A stretch of DNA of 64,000 nt from Paulinella micropora (lineage: Eukaryota > Cercozoa > Imbricatea > Euglyphida > Paulinellidae). This document shows, piece after piece, positions 9,327 through 20,426 of this stretch; the stretch's first letter is position 1; every line of letters starts with the position of its first letter. A model generated the notes under the pieces. That model saw only the letters and a list, made by a program, of their open reading frames with translations. It was not told the DNA's origin and ran no database searches. The stretch is taken from positions 106,001-170,000 of the forward strand of contig WBZZ01001363.1 in the NCBI GenBank assembly GCA_019918135.1, given 5' to 3'. The position numbers and the translations under genes are program-made.

Positions 9327-10312
9327 GCCTTGTTTTTTCTCACTTGCCTTTTTCCTGTCTGCTCGTCTGGCAGTTCAGCGTCGCCTTCTTCTTTGCTGTC
9401 CTTTGCAGCAACTGTCGATGCAGCTCCAAACGCTGAATCTCCCTGTTGAGACTCACCGAGCAAAGGGCTTTGAGGAACCACCTCGTCATCTTCACGTTCC
9501 TGTTCCTGCAAAAGAAAAAAAAATTCAGGTGGCACCACCCACACACTGGAACCCGTCATTCCATTTATGCATAAAAGTGGTGAGTGAAATGGGCTCGGAC
9601 GGAAAAAGTGGCTCCCAATTGGAAAACCGAAAAAAAGTGAAAAAGGCAGCCGAGCTTTTATGCATAAAAGTGCCAGCTGAAAATGGTTCAGACCTGTTCC
9701 TCAGTGGGATCCACTTGAGCAGCCTTTGCAGCCCTCGCCAGCAGGATCTCTTTCAGCTTCTTGTTGAGCTTGCCTACAGTTGCCACATGGAATCCATAAC
9801 CGAAAAAATCACCGCAAACAACGTAGGAAAGGGGGGGGGAAATGGGACGAATTCAAACACAGCCACACACAAAGACATCAAACAAGCAAGAAAGCAAACA
9901 GAAATCGAAACACACAAGAGAAACACAAGAGGGAGAGAAGTAGAGAACGAAAAGGAAATGTTTGTTGACCAGTAGGTGCAGCTGTTGTCACACCCTCTTC
10001 GAAGATGCGACGCAGATCAGGCTCCCAGGTCACTTGTTGTGGCAATTCTTGTGTGTTGCCCGAATGCATGCACCAACCTTCCTCCAAATGGAAGATGATG
10101 GTTTGCCTCTTCTCTTCGTGGTAAGCGTGAACGAGCCACATTCGACCAGTAGGAGACTTTTTGCTCTCAAACTTGCTGACTTGTCCAATAAAAGAAGGCA
10201 GAATGTTTTGCTCACACGGTGGCAAACTAGCGGGTAGGACAATCAAGTCACACTCGTAGTAGATCCACCAGTACCGAGCATCCTTCCCAGATTCAACTTT
10301 TTTTTGAGCCAT
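9326..10312 (-). pseudogene. Array minus-strand gene, copy 1, C-terminus missing
   Basis: This has the first exons of the gene described at 13959-15368: it starts MAQKKVESGKDARYWWIYYE at 10312 and runs through the acidic exon (EQEREDDEVVPQSPLLGESQ), then is cut at the left edge of the array. The basic C-terminal exon is absent. Confidence 0.6.
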
Positions 10313-10746
10313 TGTCGCAAAGCAGTTTTGGGCTGTCGAGAAAAACAGAGAAAAGGCCGAGAGGGACTTTTTGCTCTCAAGGAAAACAAAAATTGCCCTG
10401 AGCTAAAAACATGGTTTTTTTTTGTCGTTTCATAATCTCGGGCCGCGGGATTCCAAATTTGAAGTACGGTTCGGATTGGCCCAAACAGGCATTTCCGAAC
10501 TAACAACTTAAAAAATGATTAGCCCAAAGCAGTTTTGTGGCACTGGTGCCACTGGACGTCCCCTTTGGACCCGCCCGGATTAGCGTTTATGCATAAAAGT
10601 TCCACATTCAACTCAGCCCAAACCTGTTTTTTCTTTTTTTTTTTTTGAAAAAATCAAAGCTGAAAAGGCAATTTGGAGCTTGTATGCATAAAATTTCCAT
10701 GTTCACACTTGACTTAGACAGCTTTTCATATGCATGACTTCTGAAA
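10313..10746. promoter_or_regulatory. Divergent promoter region of the array unit (copies also at 15369, 20427 and 25478)
   Basis: The 434-bp gap between the two divergent genes contains a pair of palindrome copies (TTTATGCATAAA at 10586-10597 and GTATGCATAAAA at 10682-10693, about 96 bp apart), a T-rich tract between them, and CATATGCATG at 10728. The position implies shared regulation of both genes; the palindromes are candidate binding sites for a dimeric protein. Confidence 0.4.
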
Positions 10747-13134
10747 ATGCATGTTTTTCAGATCCTTAAGCGCGATTACCTTTCTACACTGAGAGCTCAT
10801 TTCAAAGCCCTCGCACAACAGCTTGAGAGCCAGCCACATCGACCTCCAGACGACGAGATCGTTCAAGGCGACCTAAAACTGCGCAAAAGTTCTACAAGTA
10901 CAGTACCCAAACCTTTGTTGAGCAACCTTGAAATGAAAACAATTGTTTTGGCAGGCGACTTTTTGGGGTTTGGATTCGAGGCGTGGCTGAAAACGTTTGC
11001 TCCAGATCGACTTCACCGCTACTGGGAAAAGATTGCGTCATTCCAAGACGGTCGTGGGGGTACTCAAAAGTTGGACGAAGTAAAGGCAAGATACCTGATC
11101 GCGGAAGGGAAACATTTGTTTGCTTCGTTCTTTGTCTTCACGGTGTTTCAGCAAGGACGACGTTTCACACACTGGGAGGTTGATCTGTGCCTCGAACTAA
11201 AACATCGTGGTCTCAGCAGAGAAGGGATCGATGTTCTCTCTTCTGCGGGCAGAATTCTTCCTTTGCGAAGCTTTGATGTGCACAGAAGCAAACGACTTGA
11301 AACTGTGATGGAAACAATCAGGTAACCAAGGCGTAAACTCTCACGAAAAACCATTGCACTCCTTGTTGAACACATTTTTGTCACTCACTCTTTGTTGAAC
11401 ACATTTTTTTTACAGTCAGTCTTGGCTTCAAGAGCAGGACCTGAAGGTTTTTGAAGTTGTCACCAGGCAACAACTGCTTTGTACACTGCTAACTGAAATG
11501 TTTTCAGTGAAAGGGCAGACATTTTCAGCCAAAACCGAACGAGTCTGAAAAAAGCTTGTAGTTCCAAACCGGACAGGGGACTTTGTGCACAAAAGCACAA
11601 AGTTAGGCCAGTCCATTTTGGAACAGTTACATGTTCAAACGGTAGCAGTTTTAAAAAAATTCAGGTGGCACCACCCACACACTGGAACCGGTCATTCCAT
11701 TTATGCATAAAAGTGGTGAGTGAAATTCGGCTCGGACGGAAAAAGTGGACCCCAATTGGAAAACCGAAAAAAACGTGAAAAAGGCAGCCGAGCCGATCCC
11801 AACATGGAACTTTTATGCATAAAAGAGCCAGCTGCAGATGGTCCAGACATGTCTGAACCGAACAGTTTGATTGTCGTGAATCGAGGTGTGTGTGATTTCT
11901 TTCAAAAAGGCAGTGAAACATGTTGAAACCACTCATGATGTGCATAAACATGCTAGTTCAGAAACAGCCAAGGCAGATGTCAGGGTGATTTCAGTGGAGC
12001 ATGCAAATTTCTTGAATGATGAAAACAGTGAATTTCAAGGCTTGCATTGTTTTTTCAATGTGTCTCTTTTTAAAACTTCCCTCAGTGCAAAAACACAAGC
12101 ATCTGAGTAAACCAGCATCACCGCACCTGTCAACATGCTGCTGTGCTAGGCAAAACGAAGCCCGTACTGACGTGATCTGGTCTACTTGGTTCGACAACTT
12201 TGCAACGAGTCTGAAGTTTCGCAATGTTGGTGTTCCCAATTTGGGAGTGGGCCCGTACAACAACGGACTGTGGACTGTTGTGGGTGTAATTCAGTCGCAG
12301 CGGTTGCAGCCTCCCAGCTTAGTGTGGAACGACTGCAAGAGAAACGCAATCCTTGATGATCTTTTTGAGCATGCTTTGACGGAACTTACACGAAGTAAGA
12401 TGCACGAGTTGCAAACCAGGAATCCAGACTTTTTGCAATGTTTTCAACAATCTGCTTCAAAGGAATCAAACAGAATTCCGCTCCGGTTGCATGTCAGTCT
12501 TTCCATCGACAACGATCCTGCAAACAAGGGAACTGTTTTTTTCGGTGTGCGGTTGGAAGACAAAAACATCGTGTCGAATGACGCGTTGATTCGTTTTTTG
12601 CAAAAGCTTGCAGCGGATCAAAGACAGGACGAAGAGCCCCGTTACAAGCTCTACACGGTGGATTCCAACATTTACAAAAGAATTCTCAAGGTGTGTTTTT
12701 TCAAGTGGTGACGAAGTTGTGCAAGAACAGCTTTTGCGAATGTGTGGTTTTTGCATGCAACGTTCGACTTGAGCGGATGCTTTGCTCACCTGAAGTCTTG
12801 GATGTGTGTGTTTCTCAGGCACTGGCATGTGCACAAGTTCTTGTGCATTTTGCTTTGGCGTGAGTTCAAGCGCCAAGTGTTCGGCCCGTTTTGGCATGAA
12901 CTGTTTCCTGACAAAAAATTCCGCATCAAGCCCCGACTGAAGACAATCACTGAAATCATGGCTTACCTGCGACTAGCTTACCCTTACGTGAGAAAGGACA
13001 TCCAGGACAGCTCTGACAACGCGGCCCTTCCAGAAGAAGCCAGAAAAGCCAGCGAGGTCTTTTGACGTTGTTTGAGTGGTTCATGCCCGTGGTAAGTCTT
13101 TTGCTCAGCTGTACTGTTGCAGAGTGCAGTGTAG

Positions 13135-13165
<31 letters not shown>

Positions 13166-13891
13166 GCAGGCCCAGGACCTGGGTTGCGTCATTCGTGAAA
13201 ACATGCCCAAACAAATTTGGGTGTACTTGCACAGAGCTTTGCATGTGTTGTTGCACTTCAAAGCCAACGAGTACACACATGTCCTGACGTTGCACCTGCT
13301 GATGTTGAACTACTGGCGAAGTTTAAACCACCCTGCTTGGCGAGCGTTCCAGCATGATCCCAGGTTGTTCTCGGAAGAAAAATGTGAACGAATCTCAGCA
13401 CCGTCGCGAAGCATTCTTTGAGCGACCCGATGCGGTTTTACCTTGAACATGTACAGCAAACGCTGTTGTTGCTGACCCACAGTCGTGAAAACCTGGGCGA
13501 AAGCTCCTGTAACCAGGACGGGCAGAAGATTGACCCTCGGGGTCCAGAGGTCGAGACGGCGTACAATTTTTTACTGGAGCTTGTTGCAAGCATTAAAGTG
13601 GGAACTGCGAGAATGTACCCTGTTGGCGCAGCCGAAGACTGGGATTCCAGGGATGACATGAAGAACAGGCTTGTTCCATTCGAGATCAAGTTGCAAGTCA
13701 AGAATGACGTTCTGCCTCAGTTCGACCGAAACGTCCAGCGCTGCAAGCGCCTTTCGGTTTTGAACTGGCCTGTCACTGTTCGCGCAGCAATTGAGGATGG
13801 AGTCGTTGCTGCCTTGACCAAGGGAAGAGATGTCGTACGAAAGGGAAGAGATGTCCTGCGTTGCTGCCTTGACCAAGGTCCTCGTTTCTGA
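10747..13891 (+). CDS. Array plus-strand gene, copy 1: multi-exon, possibly transposase-like
   Basis: At least five coding exons. The first runs 10747-11321 (from ATG, or from an acceptor at 10761) and ends at CAG/GTAACC. A second starts at 11416. A third is 12150-12690 (TDVIWSTWFDNFATSL ... GPYNNGLWTVVGV), ending AAG/GTGTGT. A fourth starts at 12819 after TTTCTCAG. An intron, 13092-13169, has GTAAGT, a (TTG)n tract and TGTGCAG. The last exons run to a stop at 13889. Some exon joins change frame in my reading, so the exact structure is open. The WFDNF...LWTVVGV block and a later N...F.LEHVQQ block recall, weakly, the DDE transposases of the KDZ/Plavaka type. Without a profile search this is only a suggestion. 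Confidence 0.45.
11655..11850. repeat. Palindrome-bearing element of about 190 bp, copy between plus-gene exons
   Basis: From ATTCAGGTGGCACCACCC to about CCAGACATGT this segment is closely similar to 9515-9695 (and 14563-14751 in unit 2), including two palindromes and the shared core GGACGGAAAAAGTGG...CCCAATTGGAAAACCGAAAAAA. It thus occurs twice per unit at different positions, once between exons of the plus gene and once as an intron of the minus gene. That is the pattern of a small mobile element that landed in, or created, introns. Confidence 0.7.
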
Positions 13892-13903
13892 ACAACACAT
13901 GGC

Positions 13904-13921
13904 ACTTTTATGCATAAAAGT
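13904..13921. repeat. Perfect 18-bp palindrome, type copy of a motif dispersed in every array unit
   Basis: ACTTTTATGCATAAAAGT equals its own reverse complement. In unit 1 it or its 12-bp core TTTATGCATAAA occurs at 9564-9575, 9655-9670, 10586-10597, 11700-11711, 11810-11825 and here, with a variant at 10682-10693; the same set recurs in the other units, some 26 sites in all. Six of the seven sites in a unit form pairs about 92-112 bp apart. Some sites extend further as palindromes, with GGAAC on the left and GTTCC on the right. Confidence 0.85.
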
Positions 13922-13958
13922 CACAAGCACAGACAAGCTCAAATGAGATTTTACCTTC

Positions 13959-15368
13959 TTAGTACTTGGCTTCTTCTTGCGCCTTCTTGTCTTGCTCGGT
14001 CACGTTCTTGCCGAACTTGGCCTTGAGTTTCATTTTCTTGGGTTTCTTGCCAACAGGAGAAAGCTTGCTCGTGTCTGGAGTCAAATCGAGATCCTTCCTC
14101 TTCCTGCTTAAATTCAAAGGCGACGACCCAGTAGAGGTTGATGACGGAGAAGAAGATTTTCCCAAGGATGCAGAGGGGTGAACAGGCAGTGTCAATTTTG
14201 GGGACTTTGGCAGAATTTTCAAGCCTGGACCCACACCGGAGGTCTGAGACTGCTCGTCATCGTCGTCGTCATCACCCTCGTTCTCCTGAGTCTTCCTTTG
14301 ACTGAATGGTACCTGGGCAGAGGTTGCTTGCTCGACAAAGACAATGCGCGAGGCGGGGCACGTACTTCCTTCTTCCCCACGTCGCCTTGTTTTTTCTCAC
14401 TTGCCTTTTTCCTGTCTGCTCGTCTGGCAGTTCAGCGTCGCCTTCTTCTTTGCCGTCCTTTGCAGCAACTGTCGATGCAGCTCCAAACGCTGAATCTCCC
14501 TGTTGAGACTCACCGAGCAAAGGGCTTTGAGGAACCACCTCGTCATCTTCACGTTCCTGTTCCTGCAAAAGAAAAAAAAATTCAGGTGGCACCACCCACA
14601 CACTGGAACCGGTCATTCCATTTATGCATAAAAGTGGTGAGTGAAATTGGGCTCGGACGGAAAAAGTGGCTCCCAATTGGAAAACCGAAAAAAAGTGAAA
14701 AAGGCAGCCGAGCTTTTATGCATAAAAGTGCCAGCTGAAAATGGTTCAGACCTGTTCCTCAGTGGGATCCACTTGAGCAGCCTTTGCAGCCCTCGCCAGC
14801 AGGATCTCTTTCAGCTTCTTGTTGAGCTTGCCTACAGTTGCCACATGGAATCCATAACCAAAAAAATCACCGCAAACAACGTAGGAAAGGGGGGGGAATG
14901 GGGACGAATTCAACACAGCCACACACAAAGACATCAAACAAGCAAGAAAGCAAACAGAAATCGAAACACACAAGAGAAACACAAGAGGGAGAGAAGTAGA
15001 GAACGAAAAGGAAATGTTTGTTGACCAGTAGGTGCAGCTGTTGTCACACCCTCTTCGAAGATGCGACGCAGATCAGGCTCCCAGGTCACTTGTTGTGGCA
15101 ATTCTTGTGTGTTGCCCGAATGCATGCACCAACCTTCCTCCAAATGGAAGATGATGGTTTGCCTCTTCTCTTCGTGGTAAGCGTGAACGAGCCACATTCG
15201 ACCAGTAGGAGACTTTTTGCTCTCAAACTTGCTGACTTGTCCAGTAAAAGAAGGCAGAATGTTTTGCTCACACGGTGGCAAACTAGCGGGTAGGACAATC
15301 AAGTCACACTCGTAGTAGATCCACCAGTACCGAGCGTCCTTCCCAGATTCAACTTTTTTTTGAGCCAT
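13959..15368 (-). CDS. Array minus-strand gene, copy 2: spliced acidic/basic protein
   Basis: Four exons are visible. Exon 1, 15368-15026, starts MAQKKVESGKDARYWWIYYE and contains a compact folded-looking region (SPTGRMWLVHAYHEEKRQT). Exon 2, 14831-14752, follows an acceptor ...ACTGTAG and ends at CAG/GTCTGA (GKLNKKLKEILLARAAKAAQ). Exon 3 begins at 14562 after TTTTGCAG (EQEREDDEVVPQSPLL, acidic). A last exon, ending at 13959, is Ser/Pro/Lys-rich with KKPKKMKLK, probably a nuclear localisation signal; its acceptor is probably CTGCCCAG near 14,310. The gene crosses the unit boundary, so only copies 2 to 4 are complete. It is divergent from the plus-strand gene. I cannot assign a family; an accessory or DNA-binding protein of a mobile element is a guess. 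Confidence 0.55.
14563..14751 (-). repeat. Palindrome-bearing element acting as intron 2 of the array minus-strand gene
   Basis: The 189 bp between donor CAG/GTCTGAACC and acceptor CTTTTGCAG coincide almost exactly with the dispersed element seen at 11655-11850. The splice sites lie at its edges, which is the hallmark of introner-like elements. Homologous introns occur at 9514-9690, 19621-19809 and 24671-24859. Confidence 0.55.
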
Positions 15369-15805
15369 TGTCGCAAAGCAGTTTTGGGCTGTCGAGAAAA
15401 ACAGAGAAAAGGCCGAGAGGGACTTTTTGCTCTCAAGGAAAACAAAAATTGCCCTGAGCTAAAAACATGGTTTTTTTTTTGTCGTTTCATAATCTCGGGC
15501 CGCGGGATTCCAAATTTGAAGTACGGTTCGGATTGGCCCAAACAGGCATTTCCGAACTAACAACTTGAAAAATGATTAGCCCAAAGCAGTTTTGTGGCAC
15601 TGGTGCCACTGGACGTCCCCTTTGGACCCGCCCGGATTAGCGTTTATGCATAAAAGTTCCACATTCAACTCAGCCCAAACCTGTTTTTTTTTTTTTTTTT
15701 TTTTTGAAAAAATCAAAGCTGAAAAGGCAATTTGGAGCTTGTATGCATAAAATTTCCATGTTCACACTTGACTTAGACAGCTTTTCATATGCATGACTTC
15801 TGAAA

Positions 15806-18192
15806 ATGCATGTTTTTCAGATCCTTAAGCGCGATTACCTTTCTACACTGAGAGCTCATTTCAAAGCCCTCGCACAACAGCTTGAGAGCCAGCCACATCG
15901 ACCTCCAGACGACGAGATCGTTCAAGGCGACCTAAAACTGCGCAAAAGTTCTACAAGTACAGTACCCAAACCTTTGTTGAGCAACCTTGAAATGAAAACA
16001 ATTGTTTTGGCAGGCGACTTTTTGGGGTTTGGATTCGAGGCGTGGCTGAAAACGTTTGCTCCAGATCGACTTCACCGCTACTGGAAAAAGATTGCGTCAT
16101 TCCAAGACGGTCGTGGGGGTACTCAAAAGTTGGACGAAGTAAAGGCAAGATACCTGATCGCGGAAGGGAAACATTTGTTTGCTTCGTTCTTTGTCTTCAC
16201 GGTGTTTCAGCAAGGACGACGTTTCACACACTGGGAGGTTGATCTGTGCCTCGAACTAAAACATCGTGGTCTCAGCAGAGAAGGGATCGATGTTCTCTCT
16301 TCTGCGGGCAGAATTCTTCCTTTGCGAAGCTTTGATGTGCACAGAAGCAAACGACTTGAAACTGTGATGGAAACAATCAGGTAACCAAGGCGTAAACTCT
16401 CACGAAAAACCATTGCACTCCTTGTTGAACACATTTTTGTCACTCACTCTTTGTTGAACACATTTTTTGACAGTCAGTCTTGGCTTCAAGAGCAGGACCT
16501 GAAGGTTTTTGAAGTTGTCACCAGGCAACAACTGCTTTGTACACTGCTAACTGAAATGTTTTCAGTGAAAGGGCAGACATTTTCAGCCAAAACCGAACGA
16601 GTCTGAAAAAAGCTTGTAGTTCCAAACCGGACAGGGGACTTTGTGCACAAAAGCACAAAGTTAGGCCAGTCCATTTTGGAACAGTTACATGTTCAAACGG
16701 TAGCAGTTTTAAAAAAATTCAGGTGGCACCACCCACACACTGGAACCGGTCATTCCATTTATGCATAAAAGTGGTGAGTGAAATTCGGCTCGGACGGAAA
16801 AAGTGGACCCCAATTGGAAAACCGAAAAAAACGTGAAAAAGGCAGCCGAGCCGATCCCAACATGGAACTTTTATGCATAAAGGAGCCAGCTGCAGATGGT
16901 CCAGACATGTCTGAACCGAACAGTTTGATTGTCGTGAATCGAGGTGTGTGTGATTTCTTTCAAAAAGGCAGTGAAACATGTTGAAACCACTCATGATGTG
17001 CATAAACATGCTAGTTCAGAAACAGCCAAGGCAGATGTCAGGGTGATTTCAGTGGAGCATGCAAATTTCTTGAATGATGAAAACAGTGAATTTCAAGGCT
17101 TGCATTGTTTTTTCAATGTGTCTCTTTTTAAAACTTCCCTCAGTGCAAAAACACAAGCATCTGAGTAAACCAGCATCACTGCACCTGTCAACATGCTGCT
17201 GTGCTAGGCAAAACGAAGCCCGTACTGACGTGATCTGGTCTACTTGGTTCGACAACTTTGCAACGAGTCTGAAGTTTCGCAATGTTGGTGTTCCCAATTT
17301 GGGAGTGGGCCCGTACAACAACGGACTGTGGACTGTTGTGGGAGTAATTCAGTCGCAGCGGTTGCAGCCTCCCAGCTTAGTGTGGAACGACTGCAAGAGA
17401 AACGCAATCCTTGATGATCTTTTTGAGCATGCTTTGACGGAACTTACACGAAGTAAGATGCACGAGTTGCAAACCAGGAATCCAGACTTTTTGCAATGTT
17501 TTCAACAATCTGCTTCAAAGGAATCAAACAGAATTCCGCTCCGGTTGCATGTCAGTCTTTCCATCGACAACGATCCTGCAAACAAGGGAACTGTTTTTTT
17601 CGGTGTGCGGTTGGAAGACAAAAACATCGTGTCGAATGACGCGTTGATTCGTTTTTTGCAAAAGCTTGCAGCGGATCAAAGACAGGACGAAGAGCCCCGT
17701 TACAAGCTCTACACGGTGGATTCCAACATTTACAAAAGAATTCTCAAGGTGTGTTTTTTCAAGTGGTGACGAAGTTGTGCAAGAACAGCTTTTGCAAATG
17801 TGTGGTTTTTGCATGCAACGTTCGACTTGAGCGGATGCTTTGCTCACCTGAAGTCTTGGATGTGTGTGTTTCTCAGGCACTGGCATGTGCACAAGTTCTT
17901 GTGCATTTTGCTTTGGCGTGAGTTCAAGCGCCAAGTGTTCGGCCCGTTTTGGCATGAACTGTTTCCTGACAAAAAATTCCGCATCAAGCCCCGACTGAAG
18001 ACAATCACTGAAATCATGGCTTACCTGCGACTAGCTTACCCTTACGTGAGAAAGGACATCCAGGACAGCTCTGACAACGCGGCCCTTCCAGAAGAAGCCA
18101 GAAAAGCCAGCGAGGTCTTTTGACGTTGTTTGAGTGGTTCATGCCCGTGGTAAGTCTTTTGCTCAGCTGTACTGTTGCAGAGTGCAGTGTAG

Positions 18193-18223
<31 letters not shown>

Positions 18224-18949
18224 GCAGGCCCAGGACCTGGGTTGCGTCATTCGTGAAAACATGCCCAAACAAATTTGGGTGTACTTGCACAGAGCTTTGC
18301 ATGTGTTGTTGCACTTCAAAGCCAACGAGTACACACATGTCCTGACGTTGCACCTGCTGATGTTGAACTACTGGCGAAGTTTAAACCACCCTGCTTGGCG
18401 AGCGTTCCAGCATGATCCCAGGTTGTTCTCGGAAGAAAAATGTGAACGAATCTCAGCACCGTCGCGAAGCATTCTTTGAGCGACCCGATGCGGTTTTACC
18501 TTGAACATGTACAGCAAACGCTGTTGTTGCTGACCCACAGTCGTGAAAACCTGGGCGAAAGCTCCTGTAACCAGGACGGGCAGAAGATTGACCCTCGGGG
18601 TCCAGAGGTCGAGACGGCGTACAATTTTTTACTGGAGCTTGTTGCAAGCATTAAAGTGGGAACTGCGAGAATGTACCCTGTTGGCGCAGCCGAAGACTGG
18701 GATTCCAGGGATGACATGAAGAACAGGCTTGTTCCATTCGAGATCAAGTTGCAAGTCAAGAATGACGTTCTGCCTCAGTTCGACCGAAACGTCCAGCGCT
18801 GCAAGCGCCTTTCGGTTTTGAACTGGCTTGTCACTGTTCGCGCAGCAATTGAGGATGGAGTCGTTGCTGCCTTGACCAAGGGAAGAGATGTCGTACGAAA
18901 GGGAAGAGATGTCCTGCGTTGCTGCCTTGACCAAGGTCCTCGTTTCTGA
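15806..18949 (+). CDS. Array plus-strand gene, copy 2
   Basis: Same exon order as copy 1. One Glu-to-Lys change lies in the first exon (HRYWEKI to HRYWKKI), shared with copies 3 and 4, so copy 1 is the outlier. The (TTG)n intron is present. Confidence 0.45.
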
Positions 18950-19016
18950 ACAACACATGGCACTTTTATGCATAAAAGTCACAAGCACAGACAAGCTCAA
19001 ATGAGATTTTACCTTC

Positions 19017-20426
19017 TTAGTACTTGGCTTCTTCTTGCGCCTTCTTGTCTTGCTCGGTCACGTTCTTGCCGAACTTGGTCTTGAGTTTCATTTTCTTGGG
19101 TTTCTTGCCAACAGGAGAAAGCTTGCTCGTGTCTGGAGTCAAATCGAGATCCTTCCTCTTCCTGCTTAAATTCAAAGGCGACGACCCAGTAGAGGTTGAT
19201 GACGGAGAAGAAGATTTTCCCAAGGATGCAGAGGGGTGAACAGGCAGTGTCAATTTTGGGGACTTTGGCAGAATTTTCAAGCCTGGACCCACACCGGAGG
19301 TCTGAGACTGCTCGTCATCGTCGTCGTCATCACCCTCGTTCTCCTGAGTCTCCCTTTGACTGAATGGTACCTGGGCAGAGGTTGCTTGCTCGACAAAGAC
19401 AATGCGCGAGGCGGGGCACGTACTTCCTTCTTCCCCACGTCGCCTTGTTTTTTCTCACTTGCCTTTTTCCTGTCTGCTCGTCTGGCAGTTCAGCGTCGCC
19501 TTCTTCTTTGCCGTCCTTTGCAGCAACTGTCGATGCAGCTCCAAACGCTGAATCTCCCTGTTGAGACTCACCGAGCAAAGGGCTTTGAGGAACCACCTCG
19601 TCATCTTCACGTTCCTGTTCCTGCAAAAGAAAAAAAAATTCAGGTGGCACCACCCACACACTGGAACCGGTCATTCCATTTATGCATAAAAGTTGTGAGT
19701 GAAATTGGGCTCGGACGGAAAAAGTGGCTCCCAATTGGAAAACCGAAAAAAAGTGAAAAAGGCAGCCGAGCTTTTATGCATAAAAGTGCCAGCTGAAAAT
19801 GGTTCAGACCTGTTCCTCAGTGGGATCCACTTGAGCAGCCTTTGCAGCCCTCGCCAGCAGGATCTCTTTCAGCTTCTTGTTGAGCTTGCCTACAGTTGCC
19901 ACATGGAATCCATAACCGAAAAAATCACCGCAAACAACGTAGGAAAGGGGGGGGAAATGGGACGAATTCAACACAGCCACACACAAAGACATCAAACAAG
20001 CAAGAAAGCAAACAGAAATCGAAACACACAAGAGAAACACAAGAGGGAGAGAAGTAGAGAACGAAAAGGAAATGTTTGTTGACCAGTAGGTGCAGCTGTT
20101 GTCACACCCTCTTCGAAGATGCGACGCAGATCAGGCTCCCAGGTCACTTGTTGTGGCAATTCTTGTGTGTTGCCCGAATGCATGCACCAACCTTCCTCCA
20201 AATGGAAGATGATGGTTTGCCTCTTCTCTTCGTGGTAAGCGTGAACGAGCCACATTCGACCAGTAGGAGACTTTTTGCTCTCAAACTTGCTGACTTGTCC
20301 AGTAAAAGAAGGCAGAATGTTTTGCTCACACGGTGGCAAACTAGCGGGTAGGACAATCAAGTCACACTCGTAGTAGATCCACCAGTACCGAGCGTCCTTC
20401 CCAGATTCAACTTTTTTTTGAGCCAT
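19017..20426 (-). CDS. Array minus-strand gene, copy 3
   Basis: Same exon structure as the copy at 13959-15368, with start at 20426 and stop at 19017. Differences include one Ala-to-Thr change in the basic C-terminal exon shared with copy 4. Confidence 0.55.

Larger units (their letters stand above)
9326..14382. repeat. Array unit 1
   Basis: The first unit has the full plus-strand gene, but its minus-strand gene lacks the last exon because the left junction with the RPB10-like gene cuts it. It differs from later units by, for example, TTTACAG instead of TTGACAG before the second plus-gene exon. Confidence 0.9.
14383..19440. repeat. Array unit 2
   Basis: A complete unit. A T run of about 21 bases at 15684 replaces the shorter interrupted tract of the other copies. 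Confidence 0.9.

Noticed and set aside
13050-13300. Poly-Val, poly-Thr and poly-Asn ORFs in the array units
   Set aside because: They come from the (TTG)n tract, which lies in an intron with clear GTAAGT and TGTGCAG borders.
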